Below, piece by piece: positions 47,101 through 58,806 of a DNA stretch of 64,000 nt. Numbering within the stretch: position 1 is the stretch's first letter; each line of letters starts with the position of its first letter. The position numbers and the translations under genes are program-made. Under the pieces are notes generated by a model. That model was not told the origin of the DNA. It did no database searches and saw only the letters and a list, made by a program, of their open reading frames with translations. The DNA is from Litoditis marina (taxonomy: Eukaryota; Nematoda; Chromadorea; Rhabditida; Rhabditidae): assembly GCA_964036275.1 (NCBI GenBank), contig OZ038436.1, positions 21,355,904 to 21,419,903 of the forward strand, in the 5' to 3' direction.

Positions 47101-47975
47101 TAAAGGTGTACACTGTTTGTTGTTGTTGTTCAGAATGTTCATATAGATCTTCGATTCCTAATCAAGAGTTTACATTCAAGCTCTAACGCAGCATTCTGAT
47201 CACGTAATGTACACGTTTAGCTCACAGGATATTCACGTATTCCCCTTTCGGTAAAAGTTTGATAGTAGCTGAACCAAACTGTTATTTTAAATGATTTCAG
47301 GTGAACATGGCTTCTCGCATGGAATCGACCGGGGAGGCGGAGAAGATCCAGATCTCGGAACAATCCCATAGCATGATGACCAACGAGTACCCAGAGTTCG
47401 TCACCGAACTCAGAGGAGAAACTGAGATCAAGGTAGGTGGTAGAGAGACACAGGTTACACTGTGCAACTGTGAAAAATAACACTAAAACTAATTAAATTA
47501 TCTAGTTAAAGTGGGAAATAAAGAGTAAGAGGAAAAAAATGTGATTGATGATACGTCCTGCATCTACCCAATAAACCACAGCACAAATAATGAACGAGAA
47601 ATGCCCGTTTGTTGCAAACTAAGAAGCAAATTCATTTCTTAGCCCAAGTTTTCACCGATGTCAGAAATATCGATGTCCGAATAGCGTTCTTGCAAAGAAT
47701 TGAAACCACTTTTTCAATTCTCAGGAAGTGGTTTTGACGCCTCTCAAATTAAGCCGATACATTCATTAACTAGTAGAAGAACCCCGGAATGTTAGTTTGA
47801 GAAATCAGAGGGCAGAGGCGTGCCGGAATCGGTAGTCGAAGTTCAAGATATTCTCGCGTCTCACGTGACTTTTTTCATAATTTTGAACCAAACGCGTTCA
47901 TTACAGGGCAAAGGTCTGTGCAAGACGTACTGGCTGATACGCAAGGACAAGGAGTACTTCTCGCGACAGAACTAA
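35141..47975 (+). CDS. Receptor-type guanylyl cyclase (amphid chemosensory type)
   Basis: Single-pass membrane cyclase making cGMP, usually a sensory receptor in nematode ciliated neurons. 31 exons, all phases consistent, 1076 aa: 35141-35188, 35936-36051, 36325-36470, 36886-36974, 37225-37317, 37760-37934, 38281-38393, 38651-38737, 38970-39062, 39419-39566, 39855-39961, 40212-40292, 40529-40608, 40872-40970, 41211-41295, 41463-41621, 41932-42039, 42300-42371, 42758-42860, 43080-43178, 43648-43730, 44109-44211, 44403-44497, 44699-44775, 45037-45177, 45462-45585, 46201-46269, 46430-46534, 46864-46995, 47301-47432, 47907-47975. Signal peptide ([15 protein letters not shown]); ligand-binding ectodomain starting [20 protein letters not shown]; transmembrane ~466-489; kinase-homology domain with HGS for HRD (646-648) and DYG for DFG; coiled coil (~790-860); cyclase domain with metal-binding D893 and D937 and guanine-selecting E933 and C1005. 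It stops right after the cyclase domain. CCCAG just before the ATG fits SL trans-splicing. Several C. elegans gcy genes are similar, so no symbol is given. Confidence 0.96.
38423..38490. repeat. GTAGTTTGATC / CAACTACAAAC hairpin repeat
   Basis: Inverted short arms (TGTAGTTTGATCTCG and CCAACTACAAACACAG) about 45 bp apart in a cyclase intron. The right flank, GGGCAATATACACCGTATG, recurs beside the unit at 45214-45330. Confidence 0.6.
39981..40025 (-). repeat. tRNA-like fragment (B-box and A-box-like)
   Basis: On the minus strand it reads CTGGCCGGGTTGATGG then CGCAGGTTCGATTCCCGC, a good B-box/T-arm with an A-box-like start but too little between them for a tRNA. No matching acceptor stem, so a tRNA-derived SINE fragment or pseudogene inside the cyclase intron after exon 11, not a tRNA gene. 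Confidence 0.4.
40982..41130. repeat. GTCAC/GTCAT-rich degenerate minisatellite
   Basis: Cyclase intron 14 contains many irregularly spaced TGTCA/GTCAC units (CATGACAGCG, TGTCACAATAGTGTCACC, CGTGTCATAG). No coding or structural role is apparent. Confidence 0.45.
41737..41806 (-). repeat. tRNA-derived SINE-like segment
   Basis: On the minus strand, TGGTGAAGTGGTT (A-box-like) is followed about 30 nt later by TAGGTTCAATCCC (B-box-like). No acceptor stem closes, so not a functional tRNA. Just left of it, 41690-41718, a + strand TAGAGTGGTATAGAGGTAGG and GGCTCGAATCG form a second tRNA-like half in opposite orientation. Confidence 0.4.
45214..45330. repeat. GTAGTTTGATC hairpin repeat, second long copy
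   Basis: Arms TTGTAGTTTGATCTCGATGC and GATCAAACTACAAACAGAG, then GCAACATACACCGTATGG, parallel to 38423-38540. Located in a cyclase intron. Confidence 0.65.
46680..46815. repeat. GA-rich low-complexity intron segment
   Basis: Purine-rich GAGA/GGAAAG sequence within the cyclase intron between exons 28 and 29. It produces a long spurious minus-strand Ser/Leu-rich frame. Confidence 0.85.
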
Positions 47976-50808
47976 CTCCAAACTCATTATTGATTTTTAT
48001 TTGTTTTCGACTTACTGTGTATATATTTTGTTACAATACTCGATCATCCTCTGTTTCCATGATTCGATCTGATCCTATTCCTTTTCCGATTGTTTTTTAT
48101 CAATAAGCAAAGCCCATTCATAAAGAACAAACTCCTTAGTACAATATGACCGGTGACTTTATTTGGTATTTTGTTACCCTTTTATCTAAATTCACTATTT
48201 TTTTAGATAAACTTCTTACACATCTTCGATCTTTGTATATATTATAGTTTCATAACTGAAATCCGCTAGTATCCTTTCAAAACTATCCGTTTTACTCGTT
48301 CAAAAAAGTGCGAAAGACTCACTTTTTGTTCAGATGTTGAAATCCCTTCTCTCTATTTCTACTTAATCATTCTGTTTCACTGCAACTACTCTTGGCGAGT
48401 TACAAGCATTTTGTTGTTGTTGCGATTACTTTCGCTCTCCTACCCATGTCGAACATTCTTTAAGCTTTCTTGAATGTTTTCTTTCTTTGAATAAAGATCG
48501 AGTTATATTTGAGTATGAAGACATTAACTTAAAAATAGAGTGAAGGACAAGAATAAACTAAACTTTCAACTTTTCTATATCCACTGTAAAAAAAAACAGT
48601 CGCTGCAAGAGAACAATAGTGCTGCGTAGAGCCATACCTCTTCTAAAAGTTGTAATCGTAGTTATGATCCTGAGAGATCTCACATGATTTTCGTTTCGAG
48701 TAGGTGAGCTCGTTCGTATGGCTCATAACATCTCACAAACAAAATATTTATCAGGCCATCTGTGCGGTAGCGTATTTCAAATCCAGCGTTGCGTTCCACG
48801 CACCAGTGTTGCGTCATGCGGCACGGCATCCCGCAATTGCGCAAGCAAACAGAGAAACAGGTGCTTGGGGTCACGCGCAACACTGGAACGACATAGGTGC
48901 ACAGCGAAAACAAGTAGATTGTTGTAGTTGATATCAAACATCTAAAGACCTGAAGATATTCAGTTAGACATACACAACCATAGTTAGAATGAAGTTCGAC
49001 ACGGTGTGTGAATGTGCCGACAAAGTCGCAGCGAGAGTTACGACTTTCATAAATCGAATTAACGTTTCGGTGCTCCCGTTAAAGTACAGTTGATAACATT
49101 TGATAAACACCATGAGATTCCGACGAAATAGTGCCGTCGAATCTCACTTGCCCCGGATGAAAAACTTGGATGTGTTTGGTTATACAACATAAAAACGAAA
49201 TACTTGCTCGGTCTACGGCTACGCGAACTCTCACTTGGTCGTAATTAACCTAGAAGTTTCTAGTCCGCGGTGTCGAACATAGGTTTACATCGAGTTAAAG
49301 TCACACTCGTAGCATTCGATGAAATTTCTCGTGCACGTGAAACCTGAACACACATCTGCATTAGTTACCCATTCCATTACCCTTGATTCGTACGTTTCCA
49401 GTTTCCAGAGATGAATGTGTTTTACGTCTTTTATTCCTCGATTACGTCTATACAATGCCATTGGTCCCTCTAACCGTTCTATTCATTCCCTATGTCGGTC
49501 GTCCATCTCTAATCTATCAGGTCAACCACCTGTTACTGTGGGAAGGGACGCGCGTTTTCCCGCCCAAATGTCACAAGATGGGCCACTTAGCCGCCAATAG
49601 GATACCGGAATAAACTGATCGGGTCACACACACGTCACATCGAAAACAAGCCTAGCGCAATAACAATACCTGTCAGAGTAACAGAGAGATCGATACTTAG
49701 TAAATTCCGCGCCGTATCAACACTAGGATCGGGTCTAGGAACTATACCACTAGTATATGTGTTCCCACGTAAATATGAACAAACGTGAACAGTCATAACG
49801 CAGTGTCAACACTTTCATCTTGTGTAAATGTTATACTGCTAGTTTTGCATTTTCACGTAAACGTGAACAAACGTGAACATTCACGCACCTTCCTGTCAAA
49901 CGCTCCCTAGTTTGAACGTACGTCCCCCCTAGTTTGTAAATTGTAACTAAGTGCTTGACCTTAATAGTTTGCAATAACAAAAAACGTCAGAGAGTACCAA
50001 AAAGTCGATACTCAGTATAGTCCTCGCGGTATCAACATGTGCATCCTAGGAAGATCTGATAGTAAGTGTTCACGTAAATCAGCGTGAGATAAGTTAAGTT
50101 TTGTACGTTTTCATTACATGTTCCCCATTTTCAATGTACTTCACATTGGAACGCCACTAAGCATTTTGCGAATAATCATCCTGCGGTACGGTATTGAAAA
50201 GGATGTCACAGCACAATTTTTTGAATCTTACTGTATCGACACTTGGTGATGCAAAGGCACTCGGGTTCTATGCACAATTCAATAGAAGAGCTCATATCCG
50301 ATGTACACCGGTTCCCGCAAGATTGGTAAGCCTAGATGTTATCTAGAGATTTTATCGGATCTCGAACGCATCCCACTTAGAGAAACAAGCCAGCACACTA
50401 GGCAAGAACTTAGCTATAGAAAATAGAGAACACGTTGTTAGATAATAAGAAGACACCAGGTAGCAACCCCTTGTTCCATATGTCGTCTACTCAGACTCAC
50501 GCAAGAAACGTGAAACCAAACTACACAACAGCGAAGTGTGGGGGGATGTTGCCAATACTGATTGACCAAGAAGAGCGAAACCGAGCATATCTTTCACGAG
50601 AGGAACTGCCAACTTAGAGCCATTCTACCCGAATCGAACCATTTTTTATCACTGGAACTGTAACCATTTTACTCGATAAAACCATTCAAACAAACACATT
50701 TAGTATATTATTATTCATTTCAAGCAAGATATTGAGCAACCAGGCACAATGGGTATATACATGAGATCCGTAGGATGAGGGGGGTACACGGGAGAGGAGA
50801 GAAGGTGT
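47976..50808. other. Intergenic between cyclase and histone H1
   Basis: About 2.8 kb holding the 3' ends of two convergent genes. An AATAAA at 48489 is a candidate cyclase poly(A) signal. A GC-richer patch at 48740-48900 has open frames but no recognisable product. Two imperfect copies of a block with GTCAGAG...GTCGATAC/ATCGATAC...GTATCAACA lie at about 49672-49735 and 49986-50040, with several ACGTGAAC motifs between (49785-49880). Confidence 0.5.
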
Positions 50809-52143
50809 TTAGGCCTTCTTGGGAGCAGCAGCCTTCTTAGCCTTGGGAGCGGCAGCCTTCTTCTTGGGGGACTTGGCCTTCTTGGGCGACTTGGGCTTGG
50901 CGGCGGCCTTCTTGGTCGTCTTCGGCTTCTTCGAGGTGGCCTTCTTGGGAGACTTGGCCTTCTTCTCAGCTGCTGGCTTCTTGGCGGCGGGCTTCTTGGC
51001 AACCTGAAGGAAGGGAGAATAAGATGAGGAAGAACTAATGTTGAATGTCTTAATGCTGAGGAAAGGTAAGCTACTGAATTTGTCCTGGTACCCGAAAACC
51101 GTTAGCAATTATGAATGGGACGAAGAAGAACTTATTTTTATGACCTGAACCGTGAGAAACAGATGTCCCCTTTCAAAATAGGAAGATATATTAGAAGATT
51201 CAGTCGATTACCAGTTTTTATACGAATGAAAATGAAATTTTAAGAAGCCGGCTTTTGGAATGGTTAGGAAAGCTAGCTTCTGAATTTCATCTGTTATCCG
51301 AAAGATGTTGAAAGTTAGTGAGGAAAACTCTTTTGGCCTAGTACTAAAAAGATGTTGGAAGTTATGAAGAGGACTAAAGTAGAGAAGAAGAGAGAAAATC
51401 AAAATGTACCTTCTTGGGAGCAGCAGCCTTCTTCTCTCCGAGCTTGAAGGATCCAGAGGCACCGGTTCCCTTCACTTGCTTCAGTTCACCCTTGGCGACA
51501 CCGCTCTTGAGGGCGATACGGACACGAGAGTTGATCTGTAAAGGGAAGAGTTTAGTACGATGGTACATAAAACGTTTAAGAAGAAGTTAATAGAGACTCA
51601 AAGCTACTGAAAAGTTAACTAGAGAAGCGCTAGGATTAGAGAACGCAAAAACACTACGAGAATGTTGAGAACTAGACCCTACCAGATAATTAGGAAGCTA
51701 GGAGGACGCCACTAGAGTTAGACAGCTAGATTCGCTAATTGAGAGTCAGAAAACTAGAGTGAGGCTAGAAAGTTAGAGAATCAGATAGACGCTACTAGTA
51801 GTTAGAGAATTTGAGAGATTCTATCAGAGAAAGAGTGTGAGCTTTTATCAGAGAAAGAGAGAGAGAGAGAGGAGAGAGAGCGAAATAGAGAACGAGAGAG
51901 CTTAGAAGATATGAAATGTACCTGAGCAACGTTGTCTCCGAGCTTGTAGTGGGCGAAGAGGTACTTGAGGATGGCGGGCTTGGACGAGCCTCCCTTCTCC
52001 TTCAGTTCGGCGACGGCCTTCTTGATCATGGCAGAGTAGGTGGGGTGGCTGGCGACCTTCTTGGGAGCCTTAGCAGCCTTAGGTGCCTTAGCGACCTTAG
52101 GAGCCTTAGCCTTGGGAGAAGAAGCAGCAACAACGGCGGACAT
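50809..52143 (-). CDS. Histone H1 (linker histone)
   Basis: Binds linker DNA and compacts chromatin. Exons 51922-52143, 51410-51535, 50809-51003; phase 0 at both junctions; 180 aa. A short Ala/Lys/Pro-rich N-terminal arm ([20 protein letters not shown]) leads into the winged-helix globular domain ([39 protein letters not shown], then [20 protein letters not shown] and [11 protein letters not shown]). The C-terminal tail is nearly all Lys, Ala and Pro with repeated SPKK phosphorylation sites. Codon use is strongly biased to AAG, GCC and CCC, as in highly expressed genes. Two introns and no visible 3' stem-loop suggest a polyadenylated, replication-independent type. The spliceable intron 1 carries a (GA)n tract near 51840-51900. 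Confidence 0.97.
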
Positions 52144-52199
52144 GTTGATAGTTGAGAGCGAGTTCAGTGGTGACTGATGAGGACACTGGCCAAGCGCGC

Positions 52200-52208
52200 G
52201 CTATATCA
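52200..52208 (-). promoter_or_regulatory. TATA-like element of histone H1
   Basis: GATATAGCG on the minus strand, about 58 bp upstream of the H1 ATG in an otherwise GC-rich stretch. Position fits a TATA box with a short 5' UTR. Confidence 0.4.
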
Positions 52209-53836
52209 ACCAGCCGAGGCCACCACGCCGCGATGCAGCCAGCCGATTGCAGCGCCCGCCCAATATTGCGGGCCCGCGTGTAAATTCCATTCCGAAAACA
52301 CGTGATTATTATCGATACGGTTAATAATATGCTAATATAAGAATTGAACATGATAGACAACATTCTAATGAAGCTGTCTGAGAAGTGTGGAGCTTGTAGC
52401 TCTACGCTAAGTTGGTGAAATCATCTACGGAACAGAGCATAACAAATCACTCAAAGAAGTCACGTGTATTTATCACGTTCACAGTGTGCACGTTCATGCA
52501 ATAACCAGAATTCGTTCATTTTCCGTTAGCCTAACATGTTTTGTACACGTGAGAGTTGGAAATTCCGAAAACTGTCGTCTTTCCGTTGTTTTACAAACGT
52601 TTTAAGAGAACCAATCTCACAAGCTACACACTTTTTGCGGACCCCTATCTCGGCTGAAAATTGATCATTTTTCATAAAAGAACATGGAAATAGGTGAGAA
52701 CGAGTAGTTCTTTACTACTATCCTAATTTGATTTACAGTAGTTCCCGCATTGTGCCGCGGAAAGTGAGTTTTCTCCGAAATTAGGGGGCGCTCATGTTTG
52801 TATCGCGTTGTTGTTGCGGCTATAAACGGCGCAGGCTGAGTGAACTAACATGACTTAGCGAAGACTTCATGAACTAAAATGTTTCTTACACCACGTAAAC
52901 AAGTTATAGTCCTTCATTTCTTGAAGGAACATGTCAACTTTACTGAATGGACTTCACGTTTTCCTGCAAGAAGGGAAGTATACTGCTAGACCACACAGTC
53001 ACGTGAAAGTTGTGAGAACATTTCAATCGGAAATCGAAAATGTATTTTGGTAAAGTTCACACAAGTCTTGACATGTGTACACGTTTATGTGACTTTTCAA
53101 ACATTGAGGAGATCAGGAAGATCAAAAACTTTACAGAGCAAATAAAGTCCAGCCTAATAGAGAGAGAGAGGGACGTAGCGAAACGCTCACCAGAATCCAT
53201 TTACGATTTTTTCAATTTGTGAACACGAAAGAGATAAAAATATTGAATATTTTTCGAACCTTGTCTTCATAACTTGATCGTCGAATGGCACAATGCTAGA
53301 ACACTGTTTCACTGAGCACATAGTTGTGTTCAAAATCAACACATTTTGGCTGAATATGAGCAGGTATTCAATTGTACAAGAGAAGTTTTAGACCTAATAA
53401 ACAGTATTAGCTTTGGAATCATTTGCGTTTTCGCCACAATACGAATGATGCTGATTGACCGATCAATGTACCTCTCCTATACAACGTTTGTAGTTTGGTC
53501 AAGGCAATGCACAACGCTATGAACAGAATTTTTATTTGGAGTTTAGTATTTGTTTGACTTCCTAAATAACTGATCACCTGACATAAAAACTCGTCGAATC
53601 TTGAACAACCCCACGTGAACTCTAAAATATATGGTATTGTGTATTGATTATCGCTATCTCACGTTTTAAGTGAAACTTATACTGCTGTTTCGAGGTGTAA
53701 TCAGCTGGATTGGAACTTTGACTTTTATAATGTTGTAGGCTCGATTCATTCACGCTACAGATTTTCAGTAATTCTTCACTGCCTCTGTCAACAGAATGTC
53801 TCAGAATAAACTTGGAACACTACTTATAAACGTTTA
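52209..53836. other. Intergenic between H1 and the chemoreceptor
   Basis: H1 upstream sequence and chemoreceptor 3' flank. The flank from about 53556 onward is duplicated at 62416 onward as part of the receptor tandem duplication. A GTAGTTTGGTC motif occurs at 53487. No further gene is seen; the open frame at 53040-53222 is unsupported. Confidence 0.5.
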
Positions 53837-56800
53837 TCAGTGGCCATTCGGCTGATGATTATGTAGGAACAAAGTCTGGTGTCCAGTTGCAATTGTCCGC
53901 ACTGTCGTGGCTCCGTGCGTGCCGGGAAAACCAAACAGAGAGCCGAAAAACCGCTGTCTGATTGTTCTGAAAAGAATGATTCTGAGAAATAGAAAAAAAT
54001 ATACTTTTTCTATACAATTCCACAACATGACTTTTCATATTTATAGGCGTGACATCCTGAGACGATCGCTGAAATATGCTGACGTTTAGTCTACTTTTGT
54101 AGCTCGATTTAGAATTCTTTCATAGGAGCAGCATTGAACTTCACCTTTTTCTTATAGGTTGACATTTTTGCTTCCCCACAAGGCATGGTTCGTATGTTCA
54201 ATTTAGATGTAGACGGTTCCGCATGAGTTGCAATAAATAACTCCCACTGAGGTAGCACTTGGCCAATATCGTTATCGCATGAAAATTAAGTTGCGCCACA
54301 CTTCCCTGTTTTGGTGATCTCGAGTTCAACTATAATTAAAATACTACGAATGCTGGAGCAGTACATCTCGACAATTGTGTTTGTTTTTGTTTTAGCGCTT
54401 CACTGCTAGGAAGTGTAGATTATACTGTGTTCTCATCTCCAGATCTGTCACTTCAATTTACGGGAACACAGTGTAGGGTTCGCTCAGGGAGAACGGTTGG
54501 ACCTTACATGTACCCCAACTGTTGGTAGTTTGATTGTTCCCTTTGTTGAGCGTGCAGATCAAACTACAACTGAAATGTTTCACTACCTATATACTGTTAG
54601 ACACAGTCACGTGAAATATGTTAAACACAGTAGAACTTAGAAAGGTGCAATGACAAAGTGCACGATTCCTAATTAGAATGCTAACTTTACTTGACTATTC
54701 GTTAGACTGCTAGTGTATGCTACGTCGCTATGGTTTTGCCGGGAGAAGAACCACATACCTGTTGGTGACGAGTCCGAACAGAGATGCAAATCCGAAGCGG
54801 ATCATGACGAGAACATTGAATATGTGTGTGTACAGAACACCGTTGCTGGGAGGACGATGCCAGAAATATAATAAAACAGCAGTAAGTAGAAACACCACGA
54901 AGAAGTTGGAAAGAAGGGGGAGTTCCACTCTCAAGGAGGGCGCGTTGCTGACCATCTGAACCTGAACTGTGATAGTTTAAATCCAAATGGAATTCCTCTG
55001 AAACATAGACAAACCTTACAAGAGCCGCACTTCATCATAACACGTTCTCGAGTCTGATGTGTTTCACACGTGTCACGTGACTAATGACTACTTGCGTGAT
55101 TCGTAAGACTACGAAATTAATAGTTGCGTACAAACTGTCCTAACATGAGTACTTCTTCCTTAAATCTCTTCCGAGTACAATCTTCAATTTTCGTGATACG
55201 ATGGTTTTGTGGTATTTCATGGGAGATCCCGCTTATCTAGATTGAGCACGGATAAAGACTAATCCCTGAATCTGGTTCATTTTCTGAGTGGCACTTAACA
55301 TTTCTTTCGACTTTACTTGGGATGGCTAATGCGTTGGATTGGGAATTTTGATACCCGTAGAATTTGGGAGCGTAGATTGGATATTACGTGAAGAACTTCG
55401 TGAAAAAGAGTTCGATAAGTGCTTAAAGTCAGGTAAATTTGTGCGAAAACATGGCTTTTAATTGTTGTACAGTTAGAGGTTAAGTAGGTCACTGAGTGTT
55501 GAAGTGGTTGGACTGTTGGATTTCTCAAGTTTCCCCGGATTTTGTTCATCCTGTTTGCACAGTATACCACAATTTAAAGCTTGATCTACACTGTGTGCGT
55601 ATATTTCACACTGTTTGAGCTATCATCGAGCAAATAAACTACAACCTCACCCTTTTTACTAAAAACAGCACTACGAGAAGATAACAAAGAGCGGAGATGA
55701 CCACCACAGCTTCGGCGAACCAGAAGTCAACCCAGGATAGGATACTGGCAGCAACAGTTCCATCTAAAAGAAGTGTTAGAGAAAGACGATTATGTGGTCC
55801 AATCGCAACGCTTCAGTACTTTAAACAGCAATACATTTTTCAATTGCAGTTTGAAGGACCGTTGACACGGGATTGGTCCACATAATCGTCCTGTTCTAAG
55901 ATTTTGAACGGAGGCATTTAAAACAATTGTTCTGCTCGTTGTTCATAGTCTAGACCTAGAGACATAAGCTAGCTTTCAACAATAATCAGTTCGGAAATAA
56001 ACCGTTGTAAACATGAACTGATTTTTTTATGTTGTCAAAGAGTAGGCAGGATTGCTGTCGAATTATTGTTATTTCTGCCGAACGTCATTCTTTGATCTAG
56101 TTTTTTTTCAGTTTTCTAGTTACCAAAAACTAACCAGTAAATTGAAACGTCGGCACTTTGGCATCCCATAACGTTGAGGCTGAAGGTAGTAGACACAGAA
56201 CGAGATTGAACAAGCCAAATGACCAGCAAACACAGATCGCCACCTAAAACATCAAAATAAGTTAGACCAGAAAGTATGACAGAAAGTATGAGAAACCATG
56301 AGAACGAACTTTATACTACAGTTAGTTGAGTGTATTCTAAATTGTGGCGAACGTGTGCAACACATAAGCATCCCTGCACGTGTAATGGAACTGTTTATAG
56401 TTCGTTTCATTCCCATTGAGACCCATTGGCATGGTGCCAAGATTTTCGGATGGCTATTTCTCAGACCTGATGAGACCCCTCTAAGAGGAATTTGCTGTTC
56501 ATTGAAAAACTTCAAAGTTGTTGAAAATCGCTTGGAATATTCATTGGCTCGCTGCCAAGTCTCAGTGGGAATGACTGAGACTATACCATTACTGATGCTC
56601 GGTCACGTTTAAGCTGGCTCACATCGGAAAATGAACTTCTACATATATTCTATTGACTTTTACGAGATAAGTTGGTTGTTTCTATCTTGTGTACTGCGTT
56701 TTGATGGACGATTGATGCTGTATCCACATTACATTCGACGTTTGATGTACAGTTTCAATTTATAATTATTTGAACTATTTCAGTTTCAATCTGTCAAACA

Positions 56801-58806
56801 GATTCTGTTTCTATTTAAAGAAAAACTCTAACATTTGTGGACTTCCTAGTGAATATTCTCTCCATTTGTACCGGTAATGCAACGGCAACCAATCTGTTGG
56901 TAGCCAAGATCAGAATCATGGGGTATTCAACAGCCCAAGTTGCTTGGAACACTGCACCAAGGATCTGAAACCAGGAACATTAAGAACCAACAGAACGAAA
57001 GCCAAATTCATCAACCAGCTGCTCCAGCTACACACTGATGGTTTCAGTGGAAGTCCAAAACTGTAAGTATTATGTGGACGAAAAGTTTACAATGGGATTT
57101 TTGAGAATTGTCTCTAAAGGATCGTCTTTGATCCGTCCCGCTCTAATTTTGACTTATGAGTTAACAATCTGACCATTTGGCAAATGAAAAACAATTATCA
57201 AAAATATATACTTTTATATCTCTATCTTGCTTCGTTTGCTCAGAAAAGCGGCTTACGTAATGACACCGAAAAAGGAGAGGCGTACGGGGTATGCTCCAAA
57301 TAGCCTATAGAAGTACAAAAATGTTTTTAAAACTTTCTTGTCTATATGAAAACACAATTAGAGACTACAAAATGAAAATAAATATGGACGTAAAGGAACC
57401 AAGTCAAGTTGCGTCACAGTGAAAATGTTCATGTCCTCTTTTTTAATGCTTGATATTATGCAAATTTTACAAATTTTCAATATGAAAGTTTTTGTATGGT
57501 CTATGCGAAGACATTGCGAAACTTTTTTAAGCTTTTTGAATTTTTCGTGAAACTCAGATTATAGCGAAACGGTTTCTTTGAGTCGAAGGATTGTATTCGT
57601 TTTTGAGAATTGTCAAAAATATCATTGAAAAACTCTCTGCAATACACCCCAGTTTCTGTCACGTGATTTCAATGAAAAACCAGAGAGAACTCGACGATTC
57701 AAGCTGTACTATGGGGGGGGGGGGGGGTCGGTAATAAAGTTAGGCTGATCAATTGCAAGCGTTTCCGCGCCCGAGCTTTTTTCAAACAAACAAATAGCTT
57801 AATGCGCATTCAAGACTAAGTTTTGCGAGCGAAAAAAAACTCCATCCAAAAACTGTTACAGTATGTTACGCCTATGACACAGATTTAAAATAGAAACTCA
57901 CCTTAAAGCAGAACGATTATGTGGACCAATCCCGTGTCAACGGTCCTTTAAACTGCAATTGAAAAATGTACTGCAGTTTAAAGGACTGAAGCGTTGCGAT
58001 TGGACCACATAAACGTCTTTCTTTGAACTGGAGAAAAAATAGAGACTACTGGGCAAAGATTAGCAATGGAAAACCCACCTTATTCAGTAGTGTAACCATA
58101 TAATTTGATCTGAATGTCAACAATACGACGATAGTTTGTGCCGTCATGTTGAGCGTGTTTGCCACAGCAGCATGCATGACCACTACATAGGCGGGGAGCC
58201 CACGCAGGGTACGTGATGAGAAGATCACCTGGAAGTAGTTAAAATGTTTACTAGCATCATGAAAGCTGACGAGAGACCCTGTAACAACTCAAAAGGAACC
58301 ACTTTCACGTATATAGTCCCCATATCCCAAGTGGACTTGCGCAGCCCACCAGCAACATTTGATTCTTTTTTCAACACGTCAGAGTATTTAGAACAATAAA
58401 CATCTCCGTAGATAGTTATTCACTCTCATAACATCCCGTAAACGAGAAAAACGCACGTCATTTATAATTTCAGGTACTTTGCCAAACGTCTTCCATGAAA
58501 CTGCGAGGATTATTATGCGCGTGGACTTTCATGGTACGATGTTGGAACGCAATGAAATTCGGTTTCACATACAAATAATGTGTATCCCACGCGGCTAGAG
58601 ATCTGAGTTCAAGGCGTAGCTGAACCAAGAACATCAACCAAACAAACATGAAACCTTAACTATCAGGATAACCAACTTACCCAGGCAAGTCGAACCTGCA
58701 TTGGCACAGCAACTACCCCACATACTAGGTAGATGGAGAAGAAAACGTAATGTAGAGTAGGGTTTGGAAACTCTGGTGAGTCATATTGAGGCAGAGAGTT
58801 CGACAT
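53837..58806 (-). CDS. Seven-transmembrane nematode chemoreceptor
   Basis: Predicted chemosensory GPCR. Exons 58681-58806, 58079-58228, 56872-56964, 56135-56243, 55651-55763, 54759-54961, 53837-53966; all phases match; 307 aa, normal for nematode serpentine receptors. One hydrophobic helix in exon 1 (HYVFFSIYLVCGVVAV), TM2 in exon 2, TM3 in exon 3 ending ILATNRLVAVALP (the N-R-x-x-A motif in place of DRY), TM4 (CVCWSFGLFNLVLCLL), TM5 (AEAVVVISALCYLLVVLFLV), TM6 and TM7 in exon 6 (FFVVFLLTAVLLYFW; FNVLVMIRFGFASLFGLV) and a basic tail starting TIRQRFFGS. No signal peptide. The TM3 motif suggests an Srx-like or rhodopsin-like class, but I am not sure of the family. A tandem paralogue lies at 62694 onward. 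Introns carry four repeat elements. Confidence 0.9.
55786..55889. repeat. 104-bp palindromic MITE (ACGATTATGTGG family), copy A
   Basis: Ends ACGATTATGTGGTCCAATCG and GGATTGGTCCACATAATCGT are reverse complements with few mismatches; the centre CAATACATTTTTCAATTG is also palindromic. It lies in a chemoreceptor intron. Same family as 57913-58016 (opposite orientation) and 15590-15712. Confidence 0.9.
56412..56569. repeat. MITE-like element (CACTGAGACTTG family), copy 2
   Basis: The right end, read on the minus strand, is CCCACTGAGACTTGGCAGCG followed by AGCCAATGAATATTCC, matching the left end of the 6893-7097 element closely. The left end CCCATTGAGACCCATTGGCA is a diverged inverted partner. 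It lies in a chemoreceptor intron. Confidence 0.65.
57127..57580. repeat. ~455-bp terminal-inverted-repeat element, diverged copy
   Basis: Aligns along its whole length with 61536-61992 (shared AATTTTGACTT, GAGTTAACAATCTGAC, AAAATATATACTT, GGGGTATGCTC, CAAGTCAAGTTGCGTCACAG). The ends (GATCCGTCCCGCTCTAAT and ATTATAGCGAAACGGTTTC) are a decayed inverted pair. Located in the chemoreceptor intron between exons 2 and 3. Confidence 0.8.
57713..57727 (+). repeat. G15 mononucleotide tract
   Basis: Uninterrupted run of 15 G (C on the coding strand of the host gene) in the chemoreceptor intron between exons 2 and 3. Confidence 0.95.
57913..58016. repeat. 104-bp palindromic MITE (ACGATTATGTGG family), copy B
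   Basis: ACGATTATGTGGACCAATCC at the left and GCGATTGGACCACATAAACGT at the right; same length as copy A and inserted in inverse orientation two introns away in the same gene. Confidence 0.9.
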
